Positions 1 to 10,495 of a stretch of 64,000 bases of DNA are shown piece by piece (positions within the stretch are counted from its first letter, which is position 1; each line of letters starts with the position of its first letter). The notes beneath the pieces were generated by a model. It was given only the letters and a program-made list of their open reading frames with translations, had not been told where the DNA came from and made no database searches. Position numbers and translations under genes: made by a program. Origin of the DNA: Lithodes maja (taxonomy: Eukaryota > Arthropoda > Malacostraca > Decapoda > Lithodidae); assembly GCA_037953745.1 (NCBI GenBank), contig JBAKBP010003181.1, forward strand, positions 1 to 64,000, read 5' to 3'.

Positions 1-2467
1 GTATTAATATTCTTGATTTAGTTTTCAGTAACAATGAACATATGATAAATGATGTAGAGATTGGTGACCACCTAGGAAATAGCGATCATAAATCTATTTA
101 TTTTAATATACAATGGACAGGGAATGCTAAAGAGAATACGACACTTATCCCATATTTCAGAAAAGCCGATTATGGTGGGCTAAGAAGAGACTTAAGGGTG
201 GACCCTATTGTTAAGCAATTAAGTCAGGATATGCCAGAGTTAAACTTGCCACCTACATATTATAACCAGTTTATTGCTTCACTCCACAATGCTCAAAACA
301 AATATATCCCTAAAAGAAAATTTAGATCGCCGCAGAACCAACCAAAATGGATGACTAATAAGCTAATAGATCTTATAGGAAAAAAGAAAGGAATATATAG
401 AAAAATAAAGAAAGGCGAAAATCATCTACATATATACTATCAGACTCTATCAAGACAGGTCAAAAAGGAAATCAGGAAAGCAAAAAGAAATTATGAAATA
501 AGGATAGCCAGTGACTCAAAAAATAACCCTAAAGCTTTTTACCAACTATATAAATCTAAAGTTAGAGATGTAATAGGCCCCCTAAAAACTTCAATAGGAG
601 AAATAACAGAAAATGATTTAGAAATGTGCAGTACATTAAATAGTCAGTTTCTTTCCGTTTTCACTAATGAAAATTTGGCACAGATTCCAGAAGGCAATAT
701 GGTATATAGTGATAGTATAGCAAATATGTTAAGTACAGTTAGTATAAGTAGAAATGATGTGCTTAAGGAAATTGACAGACTGAAACCTCAAAAATCGCCT
801 GGTCCTGACAAGGTATATGCTAGAGTATTAAAAGAATGCAGAGATGAGTTAAGTAGCCCATTAGCATTTTTATTTAACAAGTCTTTAGAAACAGGTTTAG
901 TTCCAGAAGCTTGGAAGCTTGCAAATGTAGTTCCGATCTTCAAAAAAGGTGATAAATCGATAGCATCCAATTACCGTCCCATTAGTCTCACATCAATCAT
1001 AGGAAAGTTGCTAGAGTCTATTATTGCTAGGAAAATTAGAAGCCACTTAGACAAATTTAACTTAATAAATTCTTCTCAGCATGGATTCACTCAGGGACGT
1101 TCTTGCCTTACTAATTTGCTTAGCTTTTTCTCAGAGGTATATGAAGCAGTAGATAGTGACAAGTCATATGATATTATTTATTTAGATTTCAGTAAAGCTT
1201 TCGACAGAGTCCCTCATGAGAGATTGATCAGAAAGGTTGAGGCACATGGAATAGGAGGATCGTTGTTGGGATGGATTAGGTCATGGCTAATTGGTAGGAA
1301 ACAGAGAGTCAGCATAAATGGTACCAAGTCAGAGTGGGGAGCAGTCAAAAGTGGTGTCCCCCAGGGATCGGTATTAGGTCCCCTGTTGTTTCTTATATAC
1401 ATAAATGACCTAGATTTAGGTATAACTAGTAGGATAAGTAAATTCACAGACGATACTAAAATGGGGAGATCAATTGATTCAGATAGCGATATAGAGTGCC
1501 TCCAAAGGGATCTAGATACCTTACATGAATGGTCAGTAAAATGGCAGATGAAGTTTAACATTGACAAATGCAAGGTATTAAAGATAGGGAAGATGCATAC
1601 AAATGTTATATATAAACTAGCTAATTTAGAATTAGAAAATTCAGACTGTGAGAAAGATCTAGGTGTGTTTGCTAGCAATGATTTGAAGCCTAGAAAACAG
1701 TGTATAAGCGTTCGTAATAAGGCAAACAGGATTCTCGGGTTCATCTCTAGGAGTGTGAGTAACAGAACTGCTGATGTTATCTTAAAACTTTACTTGTCAT
1801 TAGTGAGACCCCATATGAATTATGCTGTCCAATTTTGGTGTCCTTATTACAGAATGGACATAGATTCATTGGAGAGAGTACAGCGTAGAATGACAAAAAT
1901 GATCCATAATATTAGAAATCTTTCGTATGAAGAAATGTTGAAGAAATTAGGTTTACATTCGTTAGAGAGACGCAGAGTTAGAGGGGATATGATAGAGGTG
2001 TTCAAGTGGGTTAGTGGGATTAACAAAGGGGACATGACAAATGTACTAAAGCTCAGTGATAGCGAAAGAACTCGTACCAATGGTTTCAAATTAGATAAAT
2101 TTCGTTTCAGAAAAGATATAGGCAAATATTGGGTTGGTAACAGAGTTGTAGATGGGTGGAATGGACTACCAAGTGCTATAGTGGGGTCTAAAACGGTAGG
2201 GAGCTTTAAGATAAAATTGGATAAGTATATGGACGAGAAGGGTTGGGTGTGAAGGGGGATCAGCCGGGTTGGGCCAATCAGCACTCTGCATACCCCCATA
2301 ATACTGCGTTAATCTCTAACCGTTTTGGTAAGATGATCCTCAGGGTATTAGAGTGTTGCCCTATAATTGGGCTTTGTAATTGAAATGGGGTTGTGTGGGA
2401 CAGGGATCTGCCTTGCTTAGGCCAATCGGCTTTCTGCAGACTCCCATTTTCTTATGTTCTTATGTTC
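1..2467 (+). mobile_element. CR1-type LINE family A, copy with complete 3' end
   Basis: ORF2 is followed by a roughly 200-bp 3' UTR (2253-2448), nearly the same in all A copies, which ends in direct octamers of TTCTTATG (about 2449-2467). Short octamer tails in place of poly(A) are known for the CR1 clade. The 5' limit lies beyond the window. Confidence 0.9.
3..2252 (+). CDS. LINE-A ORF2: endonuclease tail plus reverse transcriptase (5' cut by window edge)
   Basis: Open from the first bases to a stop at 2252, with no internal stop. It starts inside the C-terminal part of an EEP (APE-like) endonuclease: the GNSDHKS motif at about 75-95 carries the SDH catalytic signature. A long linker follows, then the reverse transcriptase with YLDFSKAFD near 1180, GVPQGSVLGPLLF near 1352 and FTDD near 1441. 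The catalytic Asp pair is kept; the usual FADD of sister copies is FTDD here. The C-terminal basic region (RVQRRMTKMIHNIRNL) is shared by all CR1-type copies in the window. The enzyme would nick target DNA and reverse transcribe its own RNA by target-primed reverse transcription. Upstream endonuclease and ORF1 lie outside the window. The family assignment is firm; whether the copy is active cannot be told. Confidence 0.92.
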   Translation: MNILDLVFSNNEHMINDVEIGDHLGNSDHKSIYFNIQWTGNAKENTTLIPYFRKADYGGLRRDLRVDPIVKQLSQDMPELNLPPTYYNQFIASLHNAQNKYIPKRKFRSPQNQPKWMTNKLIDLIGKKKGIYRKIKKGENHLHIYYQTLSRQVKKEIRKAKRNYEIRIASDSKNNPKAFYQLYKSKVRDVIGPLKTSIGEITENDLEMCSTLNSQFLSVFTNENLAQIPEGNMVYSDSIANMLSTVSISRNDVLKEIDRLKPQKSPGPDKVYARVLKECRDELSSPLAFLFNKSLETGLVPEAWKLANVVPIFKKGDKSIASNYRPISLTSIIGKLLESIIARKIRSHLDKFNLINSSQHGFTQGRSCLTNLLSFFSEVYEAVDSDKSYDIIYLDFSKAFDRVPHERLIRKVEAHGIGGSLLGWIRSWLIGRKQRVSINGTKSEWGAVKSGVPQGSVLGPLLFLIYINDLDLGITSRISKFTDDTKMGRSIDSDSDIECLQRDLDTLHEWSVKWQMKFNIDKCKVLKIGKMHTNVIYKLANLELENSDCEKDLGVFASNDLKPRKQCISVRNKANRILGFISRSVSNRTADVILKLYLSLVRPHMNYAVQFWCPYYRMDIDSLERVQRRMTKMIHNIRNLSYEEMLKKLGLHSLERRRVRGDMIEVFKWVSGINKGDMTNVLKLSDSERTRTNGFKLDKFRFRKDIGKYWVGNRVVDGWNGLPSAIVGSKTVGSFKIKLDKYMDEKGWV

Positions 2468-2530
2468 ACATATCTACAACCAGGGCTTGACTGTATCTTT
2501 TCTAAAAACGAAATTTCTTATATGAAATAA
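2468..2530 (-). mobile_element. Very degenerate LINE-A fragment
   Basis: The 60 bases right after the octamer tail resemble, on the minus strand, the ORF2 C-terminal segment of family A (tatcttttct..acgaaattt). They are probably an older LINE remnant into which the first copy inserted. The similarity is short, so this is tentative. Confidence 0.3.
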
Positions 2531-2689
2531 TTTGTCCTATGTATTTGGCTGTCATTGAAAGTAGTACATCTTCCAGTCACTCCAGTCATTTTGTTGCAGT
2601 CATTATAAAAAACTCACACCGATTAATATGGAAGTCAATAAACTTAAAACAATATTGCTACTCGATGGTGATACTCAACTCTGTGATGG

Positions 2690-3085
2690 GTTACCATCAT
2701 CACTACTATTACCACCATCATCACTACTACTGTCACCATTATCACTACTACTATTATCATCATCACTACTACTGTCGCCATCATCGTTACTAGACACCAA
2801 TACCAATACTATCATCACCATCATCGCTATCATTATCAACAATACTATGACAATCATCACAACTACTGTTACCATCATCACTACTAGTACTACTATCATC
2901 ATCATTACTACTACTGTCACCATCACCACTACCACTACTATCTTCACCATCATCACTTGTGCTACAACAATCATCACTACTATTGTCATCATCACTACTA
3001 CGGTCACAATCGTCACCATCATCACTACTTTCGTCATTATCAGTACAACTATCACCATCACTATTAATATCACAATCACGGATAT
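2690..3085. repeat. Low-complexity (CAT/ACT/ACC)n trinucleotide-rich tract
   Basis: About 400 bases built from irregular repeats of CATCATCACTACTA and its variants, with a strong C/A/T bias on the plus strand and almost no G. It gives long open frames on both strands (poly-Thr/Ile/Ser and poly-Val/Met) that are compositional artefacts. Confidence 0.85.
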
Positions 3086-3754
3086 TTCGACCGTCAGGGT
3101 ACCACTATACGGGGGGAGGGGGTTGGAGGGGAACAGCTCTGCTTACGCAGAATAAATACGGTAATATTAAATGGGTATAATTAGGTTATATAATTATATC
3201 TGTCTTTCTATTTCGAAAGGGATGGAAAACAAATAATATAACATTAGTGTGTAATAATCTTCGTTCACTGAATTTGTACATAATGCCATTTCTTATAAAA
3301 GAACAAACATATAATTGAATAAGCAAATTTAGAGACATCCTTCGTTATATATCTTACTATCATCTCACTATGTTGCTTCCTTTTCCTCACCACCAATCCT
3401 TCCCTATTCAGTCAACAACCCATTCAACCACATCCGTATTCACCCACATTCCAAGATTTACCATTTCAGTGTTTAAGTGGAATGATTCATTGAAATGTAC
3501 TATGATTAAATGAAATTATTGAGTAGCTGTCAAGTAATGCGATTGATAAAGCATTTGTTGAATACCGCCTCGTTCTTAGCCGTGTAGCAATGTTTCCAAA
3601 AACAATGAATTGATAATTAACAATTTCAAAAGGCATAAAAACATAACACAGGTGGATAAATTATGAAAACAGTGGAAACAATAAATGAAGAATACAAAGT
3701 TTCGACTATCAAACACTAATGAACGTCGTTCATATTGTGCGTCAAATTAATATT
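3086..3754. other. AT-rich stretch without recognisable features
   Basis: No convincing coding region, tail, terminal inverted repeat or LINE similarity was seen here. The sequence is AT-rich and single-copy within the window. Confidence 0.5.
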
Positions 3755-3930
3755 GAGGCGAAGCGGTAAGAAAGCGTGAGGCGAACTGGAGCGGAGGTAT
3801 TGTTGTCGTGAGGCGAAGTGGTCGTGAGGCGTAGTGGTACCAAGGCGAAATGGTTGTCGGGCGTTGTGGTCATGAGGCGAAGCGACCAAGGCGAAGTGGT
3901 GATGAGGCGAAGTGGCCTGCTCCCCCGCTG
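3755..3930. repeat. Degenerate GA-rich minisatellite
   Basis: Irregular repeats of a roughly 15-20-bp unit with core GTGAGGCGAAGTGG are seen about eight times, with substitutions and length changes. The array abuts the 5' end of the LINE-B copy. Confidence 0.7.
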
Positions 3931-4386
3931 ACGCCCTACCTACTATACAACCACTACCAAGGGAGCTTCTGTCACCGCCAGGGGTTCTCCGCCTGCTGCT
4001 GCTGGATCCTCCCGAGGGAAAGGTTAGTATACCTTTTCCATTGTTGGCGATTCTATGGTACGACACTAGCTTGGGGCTACCTGCACTAAACTTAGGAAGG
4101 TTGTTTGTCTGCCTGGCACCGGGGTAGGGAGGGTATTAGAGAAAATGTACCACATCATGGAAGATAGTGGAGATAACCCCATTATCTGCTTCAGTGCAGG
4201 AAGTAACAATGTTGGCAAAGGTAGGAGTGAGGAACTGCTCAGACAGTATTAAGAAGTGTTAGATAAAGTTAGGAAGAAGGGAGGGATCCCTGTAGTGCAC
4301 AGTATCTTACCTAGAAGGGGAGTTGGAAAGGAATGGACATCCAGGGCAATTGGTATAAAGTGTCGTCTGGAAAAATATTGTAATGA
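3920..4386 (+). pseudogene. LINE-B ORF1 (coiled-coil/SGNH-esterase protein), N-terminal fragment
   Basis: Degenerate counterpart of the intact esterase ORF1 at 31929-32645. Recognisable parts are the Thr/Pro-rich linker, the block around the GDS motif (GDSMVR in intact copies), the Gly-Ser-Asn region near 4200 and the segment ending EKYC near 4380. Several frameshifts and stops are present. It breaks off at 4386 where a LINE 3' end has inserted, and resumes at 6189. Esterase domains of this kind are known in ORF1 of CR1-like elements. Confidence 0.75.
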
Positions 4387-4490
4387 CATAAGAAAATGGG
4401 TGTCTGCAGAAAGCCTATTGGCCCACACAAGGCAGATCCCTGTCACACCCAACCCTAATTATAAACCCAGCTTACTACCACCATTAGGAC

Positions 4491-6101
4491 CAGCGTTGCC
4501 ACTGCTTGAATTTGTTTTCAAGATCTTGAAATATTGACCCCAATCTTGAATGCTTGAAATAGATTTTATAGAAACTCAAATATTTTGAAAAATTCTTAAT
4601 CTTTTGTGTTATTCTCTACTGTGTGTGTTAATATTAAATAATCCCAGATAAATTCAAAATTACAACGTTCTCTGCCATTTACTTAATTTACCAAGCAATT
4701 TGGCAGGCAATACCTTGTGCAAAATATACATTTGAACTCATTGTCACCCTTGAAATATCAGAAATTTAGGCCAAACATAAATCTTTTAACCCGGCAAGCG
4801 CGATAGGCCTCACGGAAGGCTTCCTATAGGGAACGCGATAGGCCTCACGGAAGCAAGACCATAAAAAAAGCTTTCCAAAAAAAAAAAGGGCCTATCAAAA
4901 AAAATTTTGTTGGCTCTAGGTGAGATAATTCCCCTCCAGTACTCATCCATGTAAATCTCACCCACCCCCCTCCCCCACCTTATTCCCCCCTCCCTCCCCT
5001 CCTCAATTATCACCTATTTTCCCTCTTATTATCATCATTTATCGGTTATTTTTCTCTCCCGCGATAATGTAGCACAAGTGGGTTGCAGAAAAGATCGATA
5101 TGTAACACCCAGACACCAGCCCACACCGCCCCGCTCGTCTCAGTTACCTCACAGACAGCGAGAGAAGAGGGTTGCCTGTAGCTCTCTCTCGCCTGACATT
5201 ACGACCGGGTGGCCAATATCTTCGTTTTTCACCACCCAAATGCTTTTCCCACTTATTTTAGCACTCTTGAAGGTTCATATATACATCATATATGTAAAAT
5301 AAAAGCATACCGAAAACAAATAATGGTCTATATTGTAAATATAACGAATTCTGTCAGAATACAAGGCTAGAAATGCACAAATAACTACCCTAGCCCCTAG
5401 GTCTATTTAGCGCTTACCGGGTTAATGATGGGAATGATCAGCCAAAATTTGGATTATTCTCATATCTATTGTGTGGACTACTTGCACGACTGCACTCCTT
5501 AGATTGTACTGAAAGGTTGTTTTCTCAAAACAAGAACAGTGGCGAACAAACTACTATCCAAACAGGCTATTTTCTCGCCAAATGGCTAAGTGTTCTTAAT
5601 GGGTTCCATCAAAGAATATAATAGAAGATTTAAAATAAGGAAGATATTATTGAAGTTAAACTGATTACCTCCAGATGATTACACTGAGAAAGCCTCTATC
5701 CCATCAAGCAGATTCTGCTTGTGAAGAAGAGCATACAGTGATGCAGACATTCTTGCAGTGATTCTCTCGTTCAACGTTTACACAACAGGTTTACTTGTTA
5801 TATTTGGTAAAAATGTATGCTTTGATTTTTTAGCTAAAATGTGGAACTGTAGTAATAGTATATTCTCACCTCCAATTAGGCTATTCTCTGTAGGCCTATG
5901 CTTTTGTTTTCTACAGGGAATATATCTAAGCAGTTGCCTATTTATGTATATTTATATGTTTTTGCATGAACATTCATTTATTGGAATTGAAATATATGTA
6001 GTTGGCTGTAATTTGAATGTACCTTGAATTTGTTTTATCAATCTTGAAAGATTCTGACACAGACCTTGAGAGAATATTTTTTTTCGTGAGTGGCAACACT
6101 G
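4491..6101. mobile_element. Non-autonomous hAT-type DNA transposon, 1.6 kb
   Basis: Terminal inverted repeats CAGCGTTGCCACT (left) and AGTGGCAACACTG (right) match at 12 of 13 positions. The element is flanked by a perfect 8-bp direct repeat ATTAGGAC (4483-4490 and 6102-6109). Eight-base target duplications and CAG-type termini are hallmarks of the hAT superfamily. Subterminal copies of TTGAATTTGTTTT occur near both ends. No transposase-like ORF is visible, so it would depend on a partner. A piggyBac-like element sits inside it. Confidence 0.85.
4790..5421. mobile_element. Non-autonomous piggyBac-like element in the hAT
   Basis: Flanked by TTAA on both sides (4786-4789 and 5422-5425), with terminal inverted repeats CCCGGCAAGCGC and GCGCTTACCGGG (11 of 12 match). 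TTAA targets with CCC-starting ends are diagnostic of the piggyBac superfamily. At 632 bp it has no coding capacity. A near-tandem GCGATAGGCCTCACGGAAG repeat lies at its left end (about 4800-4853). Confidence 0.8.
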
Positions 6102-6188
6102 ATTAGGACTGACCTCATCGAAACGGTCAGAGGTCAGAAAAACGGGGATCTGCAGACCCCCACACCTGACAGATCCCCCTCACACCCC

Positions 6189-6334
6189 ACCCAACAGCAA
6201 TACCATTCATAGACAACGACCAAATTCTAAGGTAAAGATAATATGTACGTAAGGGATGGGATGCATCTTTCGAGGTTAGGGGTTTCCACGTTAGCTAGCT
6301 CATTAGATAGGACGTTTGCGGGGTTTCGCTGAAG
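6189..6334 (+). pseudogene. LINE-B ORF1, C-terminal remnant
   Basis: Continues ORF1 after the inserted block. It matches the last esterase segment, with the Asp-Gly-x-His catalytic block represented by a GMHLSRLGVS-like stretch near 6255-6290. The reading frame is damaged. It ends just before the ATG at 6335 that opens ORF2 in this copy. Confidence 0.65.
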
Positions 6335-8621
6335 ATGAAGCCTGTGTGGGCAAAACAGAAAATAAGATTGGATAGGGAAAGAAACGATACATCAGCTAGG
6401 AATGTAATAGAACCCCAGTCACATATAAATGTTAGTAATTATGATAACATTGACTGCAGTGAAATCGAAGGAAATAATAAGTTAGTTAAAAACAATAGAA
6501 CATTAGTTACAAAAAATAGTAATAGGTTGAGGGTATATTACACAAATTGCAGAAGTTATTGTAATAAAATGGATCAGCTTAGGGCAATTGTTAGCAAGGA
6601 AAATATAGACATTGTAGCGGTTACAGAAACTTGGATAAATACTGACTAGACATCTATTAACAGAATTTCATATGCCAGGATACACTTTATTTTAATACGA
6701 CAGAACAGACAGAACGGGAGGTGGAGTTGCAATTTATGTCAGGGATAATTTAAAATTTTGCCTTAGATCAGATATTAAAACAAATAGCGATAATGAAAGT
6801 GTGTGGGTAGAGATTAGCGGGGAAGGTGAGACAATTATTTTGGGAACCATCTATAGGGCACCCTGTCTTTGTCGTAATTTAGGCAAATTATTATGGGAAG
6901 AAATCAGCAAGGCATCTCAGAATAATAATGTTTGCATATTAGCGACTTTAATCTTCCAGGTATAGACTGGGTTAATCAAACTAGCAATAACGAATCCGAA
7001 GATTATCCTGAAGTAGTACTAGTCAACTTTCTCTTTCAATTTGTAAATTTGCCAACTAGAGGACATAATATTCTGGACCTAGTTCTTAGCAACAGAAAAA
7101 ATTGGATAACAGATTTAGAAGTGGGCGACCAGCTAGGGAACAGTGACCATAAATCAATATATTTATCTATAGAATTAAATGATACACTAAAGGAAAATAA
7201 GGTTCTTATCCCTGACTTTAGAAAGGCAAGTTTTAGGGGATTAAAAAGGTCACTCAGAATTAATGGCGAGGCGGGAGATTTAGGTAAAGTAAGCCAATTA
7301 GTTCCAGCAGAACAGAGATGTCGGGGCCAGGTGGGTCACATAGCTGAGATAGTTAGACAACCAACTGAACATTTAAATAGTGTGTACAATCAGTTCATCT
7401 CTGCCTTACAGAGCGAACAAGATAAATATATACAAAAAAGAAAATTTAGATCACATACAAACCAGCCAATAAGGATGACAAATAAATTATTAGATCTTAT
7501 AGGTAGAAAGAGAGGTGTATACAGAAAAATACAGAAAGGCGAAATCCACCTTATAGGATATCACCATAACTTGTCGAGGCAGGTAAAAAAGGAAATTAGG
7601 AAGGAAAAACAAATACGAAATCAAGGTAGCAAATGAATCCAAAAACAACCCTAAAACATTTTATCAATTGTATAAATCTAAGGTAAAGGATACAGTAGGG
7701 CCCCTTAAGAATGTGATAGGTGACATTACAGATGATGAGTTAGAAATGTACAATACTCTAAATAGTAATTTCCTTTCTGTTTTTACAAACGAAAATTTAG
7801 ATCAAGTTCCAGTAGTCAACCAAGTTTTAACGGTAGTATAAGCGAAATTTAATATTAAGCACAGTTCAGGTCACTAGTGACGAAGTAATTGAGGAAATCG
7901 ATAGACTAAAACCTCAGAAATCTACAGGTCCAGATTAGGTGTATGCTAGGCTATTAAAAGAATGCAAGGACAAATTAAGTTACCCATTAACTCACCTATT
8001 TAATAATTCACTAGCTTTAGGTTTAGTTCCTGCTTCATGGAAGCTCGCAAATATAATTCCGATATTTAAAAAGGGTGATAAGTCCATAGCATCAAATTAC
8101 CGTCCTATTAGTCTCACATCAATTATAGGGAAATTGCTAGAATCAATTATTGCCAGGAAAATTAGAAATCACTTAGAAATGTTCAAGTTAATAAAGCCCT
8201 CTCAACATGGTTTCACTCCAGGACGATCCTGCCTAACAAATTTACCCAATTTTGTTCTCCGAGGTTTACGAAGCCGTAGATAACGACAAGTCATATGATA
8301 TAGTTTATTTAGATTTCAGTAAGGTATTTAATAAAGTTCCACATGAAAGATAGAAGGACATGGTATTGGGGGGATGCTACTCAAGTGGATTAAATCATGG
8401 CTGATTGGTAGGAAGCAGAGAGTTAGTATAAATGGTGTAAAATCGGATTGGGGATTAGTTAAAAGTTGGGTCCCCCAAGGGTCGGTTTTGGGGCCCCTTC
8501 TGTTCATTATCTACATAAATTATCTTGACTCAGGCATAAAGAGCAGGATCAGTAAACTTGCTGATGATACAAAATAGGTAGAATAATAGAGTCAGCTAGT
8601 GAGAGGGAATGTCTTCAAAAT
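6335..8621 (+). pseudogene. LINE-B ORF2: endonuclease and reverse transcriptase, broken
   Basis: Begins with an ATG (MKPVWAKQ) shortly after the ORF1 stop. The EEP domain carries YYTNCRS (about 6535) and TETWINT (about 6625). A stop then interrupts at about 6647, and further frame changes follow at about 6700 and 6930. The DFNLPGIDW block, the SDHKS motif near 7145, a basic linker and RT blocks up to GSVLGPLLF (about 8485) and LADDTK (about 8560) can be followed across several frameshifts and stops. An insert of antisense LINE A interrupts it at 8621. The damage is typical of an old, inactive copy; family B is closely related to A at protein level. Confidence 0.85.
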
Positions 8622-9364
8622 AAGAACATAAGAACATAAGAACATAAGAAAATGGGAGTCTGCAGAAAGCCGATTGGCCTAAGCAATGCAGATCCTTGTC
8701 CCACACAACCCCAATTACAAAGCCCAATTATAGGCTCAGCACTCTAGTACCCAGAGGATCATCTTACCAAAACGGTTAGAGATTAACGCAGGATTATGGG
8801 GGTCTGCAGAGTGCTGATTGGCTCAACCCGGCTGATCCCCCTTCACAACCAACCCTTCTCGTCCATATGCTTATCCAATTTTATCTTAAAGCTCCCTACC
8901 GTTTTTAACCCCACTATAGCACTTGGTAGTCCATTCCACCCATCTACAACTCTGTTACCAAACCAATATTTGCCTGTATCTTTTCTGAAACGAAATTTAT
9001 CTAATTTGAAACCATTGGTACGAGTTCTTTCGCTATCACTGAGCTTTAGTACATTTGTCATGTCCCCTTTGTTAATCACACTAACCCACTTGAACACCTC
9101 TATCATATCCCCTCTAACTCTGTGTCTCTCTAACGAATGTAAACCTAATTTCTTCAACCTTTCTTTATACGGAAGATTTCTAATATTATGGATCATTTTT
9201 GTCATTCTACACTGTACTCTCTCCAATGAATCTATGTCCATTCTGTAATAAGGACACCAAAATTGGACAGCATAATCCATATGGGGTCTCACTAATGACA
9301 AGTAAAGTTTTAAGATAACATCAGCAGTTCTGATACTCACACTCCTAGAGATGAACCCGAGAAT
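8622..9364 (-). mobile_element. LINE-A 3' fragment inserted in LINE B
   Basis: Minus-strand A copy starting with octamer tails (AACATAAG repeats at 8622-8650), then the 3' UTR and an ORF2 C-terminal segment (frame 8843-9340). The flanks share AAAAT (8617-8621 and 9379-9383), compatible with a 5-bp target duplication. A 14-bp filler (9365-9378) separates the 5' end from the target. The protein part covers the C-terminal basic domain only. Confidence 0.85.
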
Positions 9365-9378
9365 GATCCGAAAATCCG

Positions 9379-10262
9379 AAAATGATCTCGATCATTTGCA
9401 TGTGTAGTCCATCAATTGGCAGATTAGTTTCAATGTAGACATATGTATGGTATTAAGGATTGGAAATCGTAATTTAGATGCTAAATACAAATTAGACAAT
9501 GCAGAATTGGATTACTCAGTGTGAGAAGGATCTGGGGGTGCTCGTTAGTAACGATCTGAAACCCAGTAAACAATGTATAAGTGTTAGGAATAGGGCAAAT
9601 AGAATTATAGGATTCATATCTAGGAGTGTTAGCAACAGGACTGCTGAAGTGTTAAAACTATGCTTAGCACTAGTAAGACCGCATTTAGTCTAAGCTGTTC
9701 AATTGTGGTGCCCTTATTACAGAATGGATATCGACCCTTTAGAAGCAGTCCAAAGAAGAATGACTAAAAAGATACATAATATTAGAAGTTTATCGTATGA
9801 GGAGAGGTTGAAAGTCTTAGGCTTGCACTCACTAGAAAGACGAAGATGTAGAGGAGACATGATAGAGGTATTTAACTGGATAAAAGGTTTAAATAAGGGC
9901 GATATAAATGAGGTACTAAAGCTAAAGAACGGCGACATAACCCGCTCAAATGGTTTCAAGTTAGATAAGTTTAGATTTAGGAAAGCACTTGTTTGGGAAT
10001 AGAGTTATTAACATGTGGAATGCACTGCCCAGAACAGTAATTAGCTCAGAAACAGTTGAAAGCCTTAAGCAGAAGTTGGATTCCTATATAGGTGATATGG
10101 GCTGGGTGTAAATGGGAGCTGCCTCATGTGGGCTGCATGGCCATATGCAGTTTCCCGCGATCTTATGACCTTATGTTGTTATGTAATTGGGGTTGGGTGT
10201 GACAGGAATCTGCCTTGTGTGGGCCGATCGGCCTTTTGTAGACTCCCATTTTCTTATGTTCT
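9379..10262 (+). pseudogene. LINE-B ORF2 C-terminal part and 3' UTR
   Basis: Resumes the RT thumb and C-terminal domain (GFISRSVSNRTAE, RVQRRM-like blocks), with a frameshift near 9490 and an in-frame stop near 9690 to 9703. The ORF2 stop is at 10109-10111. A B-type 3' UTR follows, with internal CTTATGACCTTATG, ending in a minimal tail TTCTTATGTTCT at 10262. It joins the fragments at 6335-8621 into one element. Confidence 0.8.
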
Positions 10263-10495
10263 AATAGCAGAGGGCCTAAAACATATCCTTGTGGGACTCC
10301 ACTCTTAACTGTACCCAAGTCTGATTATATACCATTTATGCTAACTCTTTTCTTCTTACCAATTAACCATGACCTAATCCATCTTAATAGAGTTCCCCCT
10401 ATTCCATGAGCTTCTATTTTTCTCAGCAATCTTTCGTGGGGGACTTTATCAAACGCTTTGCTGAAATCTAAATAAATTACATCATATTATTTGTC
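10263..10495 (-). mobile_element. LINE-C fragment 1 (RT palm region)
   Basis: The minus strand encodes RT blocks related to, but distinct from, A and B: YLDFSKAFDKVPHE-like and GVPQG-like sequence with disruptions. It stops at 10495, where A2 has inserted with target repeat ATTTGTC. The matching sequence continues at 16071, so this is one of four pieces of a single element. Confidence 0.75.

Larger units (their letters stand above)
4387..6188 (-). mobile_element. LINE 3'-UTR-only insertion (about 165 bp net) split by a hAT
   Basis: On the minus strand, 6188-6110 joined to 4490-4387 reads as the 3' UTR of an A2-like LINE, ending in a short CTTATG tail at about 4387. It is an extremely 5'-truncated insertion, with no ORF2 at all, inside ORF1 of the B copy. 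The hAT at 4491-6101 splits it. Confidence 0.75.

Noticed and set aside
2539..3180. Open frames in the CAT/ACT-rich tract on both strands
   Set aside because: Pure trinucleotide composition without domain structure.
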